Source: Bidens hawaiensis (taxonomy: Eukaryota > Streptophyta > Magnoliopsida > Asterales > Asteraceae). From it: 64,000 nt of DNA. The notes below the pieces were generated by a model. That model had not been told where the DNA came from. It did no database searches and saw nothing but the letters and a program-made list of their open reading frames with translations. The stretch covers positions 38,610 to 102,609 of the forward strand of contig JAIQDT010009083.1 in NCBI GenBank assembly GCA_021521415.1, read 5' to 3'. The translations under genes and the position numbers were made by a program. Numbering within the stretch: the first letter of the stretch is position 1; each line of letters begins with the position of its first letter. This document shows positions 61,801 to 64,000 of this stretch, piece by piece.

Positions 61801-64000
61801 AATGAAATATCAAATAGACGAGACATATTTCGGTACGTCACTTAACTCTTTTAATTGTTTTAATTATTACATTCATATTTGTATAAAAACTGATATTTTT
61901 TTAATTAGACGTAATTTGATTTTTTGCCCTGTCCATGTTTTTATGTAGGGAAACAGATTCAACTGATAAATTGTTGGACAACCAAATTATTTGCTTCCTC
62001 AAGGACATGTTGGATTCTCATAATCCGTTGGTTAAAAGTTATCGGATTGCAAGGGATTGTTTTCAACAAAACCCAAATTTGGATTTAAAGTTGAGAATAA
62101 TTGGAACACGCAAAGGAGACGCAAGGACGTACAACCTCCCAACAACTTCTAAAGTTGCAGCATTGATCGTTGGTGATATTGGTGATGCAGTTGATAAAAG
62201 AGATATTATTGTCACAACTCAAAGTGGATCTTTGAAACGTATTAGTGAATTGCATCCGTCATATGTTCCTCTTAAGTATCCTATTTTTTTCCTATATGGT
62301 GACGATGGTTATAGTATTGACATACTGCATCGTAATGTTCAAGGTTCGACAAAAAAAAACGCAAGAAGTGCACTATGCGTGAATTTTGGGCGTACAGATT
62401 TCAAGATAGGCCAGACAGCTACCCGCTAACTTTAAATGGCGGAAGACTGACTCAGCAGCTGTTTGTAGATTCGTACACGATGATAGAGACTCAAAGGTTG
62501 CATTATGTACGCACACAACAAAAAAATCTTAGGTCTGAAACTTATGAAAACCTAAGAAATCTACATTCGGCTGGAACATCTGACGTGTCCTCTGCTGGCC
62601 AACGTATTATTTTACCTTCTTCATTTACCGGAGGTGCTCGGTATATGATGCAAAATTACCTTGATGCAATGACTATATGTAGATGGTTTGGTTATCCCGA
62701 TTTCTTTATAACCATAACATGCAACCCGAATTGGCCGGAAATCAAACGATTTTTACGAAATAAAAATCGAAAGTCCGAAGACAGGCCCGATATATTATGT
62801 CGGGTATTTAAAATGAAGCTTGATTCATTGATGAAAGATCTAAAGGATAAAGCTTTGTTGGGGAAGCTTCAAGCTGGTATGTTTTATTTTTGTAGTTCAT
62901 AATAACATTGGTTTTTTAAGATATTGTTGATTATAATTATCAAAATTAAGCTATCAAAACAATTAATTTTAACATATGTTATCTTTTTTTTAAATAAGTT
63001 ATCTAATTCACAACTACTTATATCATGCAGGTGTGTACACAATTGAATTTCAGAAACGTGGATTACCCCATGCACACATTTGCCTTTTTTGCATTCTGAG
63101 CACAAAATTCATAATCCGGAGTGTATAGACAACTTTATCTCTGCAGAAATTCCAGATAAGAATGAAGATCCGGAGTTGTATTCGCTTGTAAGCGACCACA
63201 TGATGCATGGTCCATGTGGTGTTACTCACCCTCAATGCACTTGCATGGTGGATAACGAATGCTCAAAAAATTTCCCAAAGAAACTTCAAAACGAAACGTC
63301 CATTGATTCTAATGGCTTTCCTGTTTATCGAAGAAGAGACTTGGGTAATGTTGTTGTTAAGTCTGGGGTAAATTTAGACAACAGACATGTTGTTCCTTAT
63401 AACAAGAAACTGTTAAAAAAATATCAAGCCCATATCAACGTTGAATGGTGTAATCAAGAGGGTTCGATAAAGTATTTATTTAAGTACATTAATAAAGGTC
63501 TCGATCGTGCAACTATATCCCTTGTACAAAACAATGCTGCTAATCAAGATGAAAATGTAGACGAAGTTAAGGCATTTTATGATTGCAGATTTCTGTCTAC
63601 ATGTGAGGCGGCATGGAGAATATTTGCTTTTGATGTGCATTATAGATTTCCTTCAGTTACTCGACATCCGTTTCATTTACCCGGTCAACAGACAGTTGTG
63701 TTTGCAGATGATGATGATGTTGAAGACGTTTTAAACAAACCCACTGTTGGTTTGTCAAGATTCACTGGTTGGATGGAGTGTAACCAGAAATATGATCTTG
63801 CACAAACCCTAACTTACGCAGAGTTTCCAATAAAATTTGTTTGGAAACAAGACGCAAGGGTTTGGGAGCTTCGTAAACGTGGTTTTTCCATCGGTCGAAT
63901 TCATCATGTTCCACCCGCCTTTAATGAAGCATACTTTTTAAGAATTTTGTTAAATAAGGTTAAAGGTCCTAAATGCTTTGAAGATATTCGTAAGGTTGAT
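58813..64000 (+). pseudogene. Helitron RepHel protein, Rep part (two frameshifts; runs off the window)
   Basis: Ten exons inferred: 58813-58882, 58962-59000, 59636-59743, 59859-59975, 60050-60175, 60290-60418, 60529-60786, 61394-61832, 61949-62876 and 63031 to beyond 64000. Exons 1-7 code a Ser/Thr/Asn-rich N-terminus with a short basic part. Exon 8 begins the conserved protein (CGVCKALLW, SYSLCC, PPPMSYMNLF). Exon 9 holds the Helitron_like_N domain (MREFWAYRFQDR, LFVDSYTMIE, LPSSFTGGARYMMQNYLDAM, FITITCNPNWPEI, DRPDILCRVFKMKL). Exon 10 has the HUH motif (RGLPHAHI, 63069-63077) and the two-tyrosine motif YLFKYINKG (Tyr codons 63473 and 63485). HUH plus Tyr nick and rejoin DNA in rolling-circle transposition. 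One base appears missing in A9 (62351-62359) and one in T6 (63085-63090). The Pif1-type helicase should follow the window end. Confidence 0.92.

Larger units (their letters stand above)
50107..64000 (+). mobile_element. Large Helitron carrying RPA-like, B3-like and RepHel genes (3' end outside window)
   Basis: The RepHel protein at 58.8 kb onward defines the element. The proposed 5' end is the TC at 50107, preceded by A. It is followed by TACGATATATTAAAACAATA, GAGTTTGGTGCCACATGG and CCTATTGGACGTTAGCCTCT. In my recollection this resembles plant Helitron 5' ends (a TATATTA-AAA-ATAGAG core then a 'CCACATG' block). Three genes on one strand (RPA-like, B3-like, RepHel), each with a TATA box and an untranslated-leader intron, fill the interior. 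The 3' end (hairpin plus CTRR) must lie beyond 64000. The gene content is firm; the left boundary and the membership of the B3 gene are inference. Confidence 0.65.

Overview
This window looks like a gene-poor, repeat-rich stretch of a flowering-plant nuclear genome. The evidence is AT-rich DNA with GT-AG introns, plant retrotransposon lineages (Tat and chromovirus Ty3/gypsy, Cassandra TRIM), CACTA, hAT, Harbinger and MULE-like elements, an F-box gene and a Helitron with RPA-like and B3-like genes. A eudicot is likely. Asteraceae is my impression from the protein styles, not something I can prove here. No bacterial features, tRNA genes or CRISPR arrays were seen.

Layout. 1-2.7 kb: AT-rich DNA with one foldback element and a 19-G tract. 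2.7-17.5 kb: a PIF/Harbinger-like element (TSD TAA) split by a 14-kb Tat-lineage Ty3/gypsy retrotransposon (LTRs 3278-4095 and 16451-17261, TSD AAAAC). The retrotransposon's gag-pol is on the minus strand. Two diverged tandem copies of the spliced antisense 'gypsy-type transposase' gene (aORF) lie on the plus strand, each with its own TATA promoter. 17.5-24.9 kb: mostly unassigned DNA with a MULE-like element (20.5-21.5 kb) that contains a telobox-bearing minisatellite. 24.9-31.5 kb: a Cassandra LTR interrupted by a gag-only chromovirus-type gypsy element, then a tandem cluster of Cassandra LTRs carrying 5S-rRNA-like sequence. 31.5-35.9 kb: unassigned repeats and another Cassandra LTR. 35.95-37.06 kb: a single-exon F-box gene, the only clearly intact host-type gene. 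37.8-50 kb: non-autonomous DNA transposons (CACTA, Tourist-like, hAT), a SINE-like 3' end and an unusual array of 17-bp palindromes.

50.1 kb to the end: what I read as one large Helitron whose 3' end lies beyond the window. It carries, all on the plus strand and all spliced, an RPA70-like single-strand-DNA-binding protein (51.6-54.4 kb), a triple-B3 DNA-binding protein (56.0-57.5 kb) and the RepHel protein (58.8 kb onward). The whole Rep part, with the HUH motif and two catalytic tyrosines, is inside the window; the helicase should follow. RPA plus RepHel is a known plant Helitron arrangement. A multi-B3 gene between them is not something I know as standard and is the best candidate for an undescribed association. 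The Helitron genes are open apart from three single-base deficits, each in a homopolymer, which may be assembly errors.
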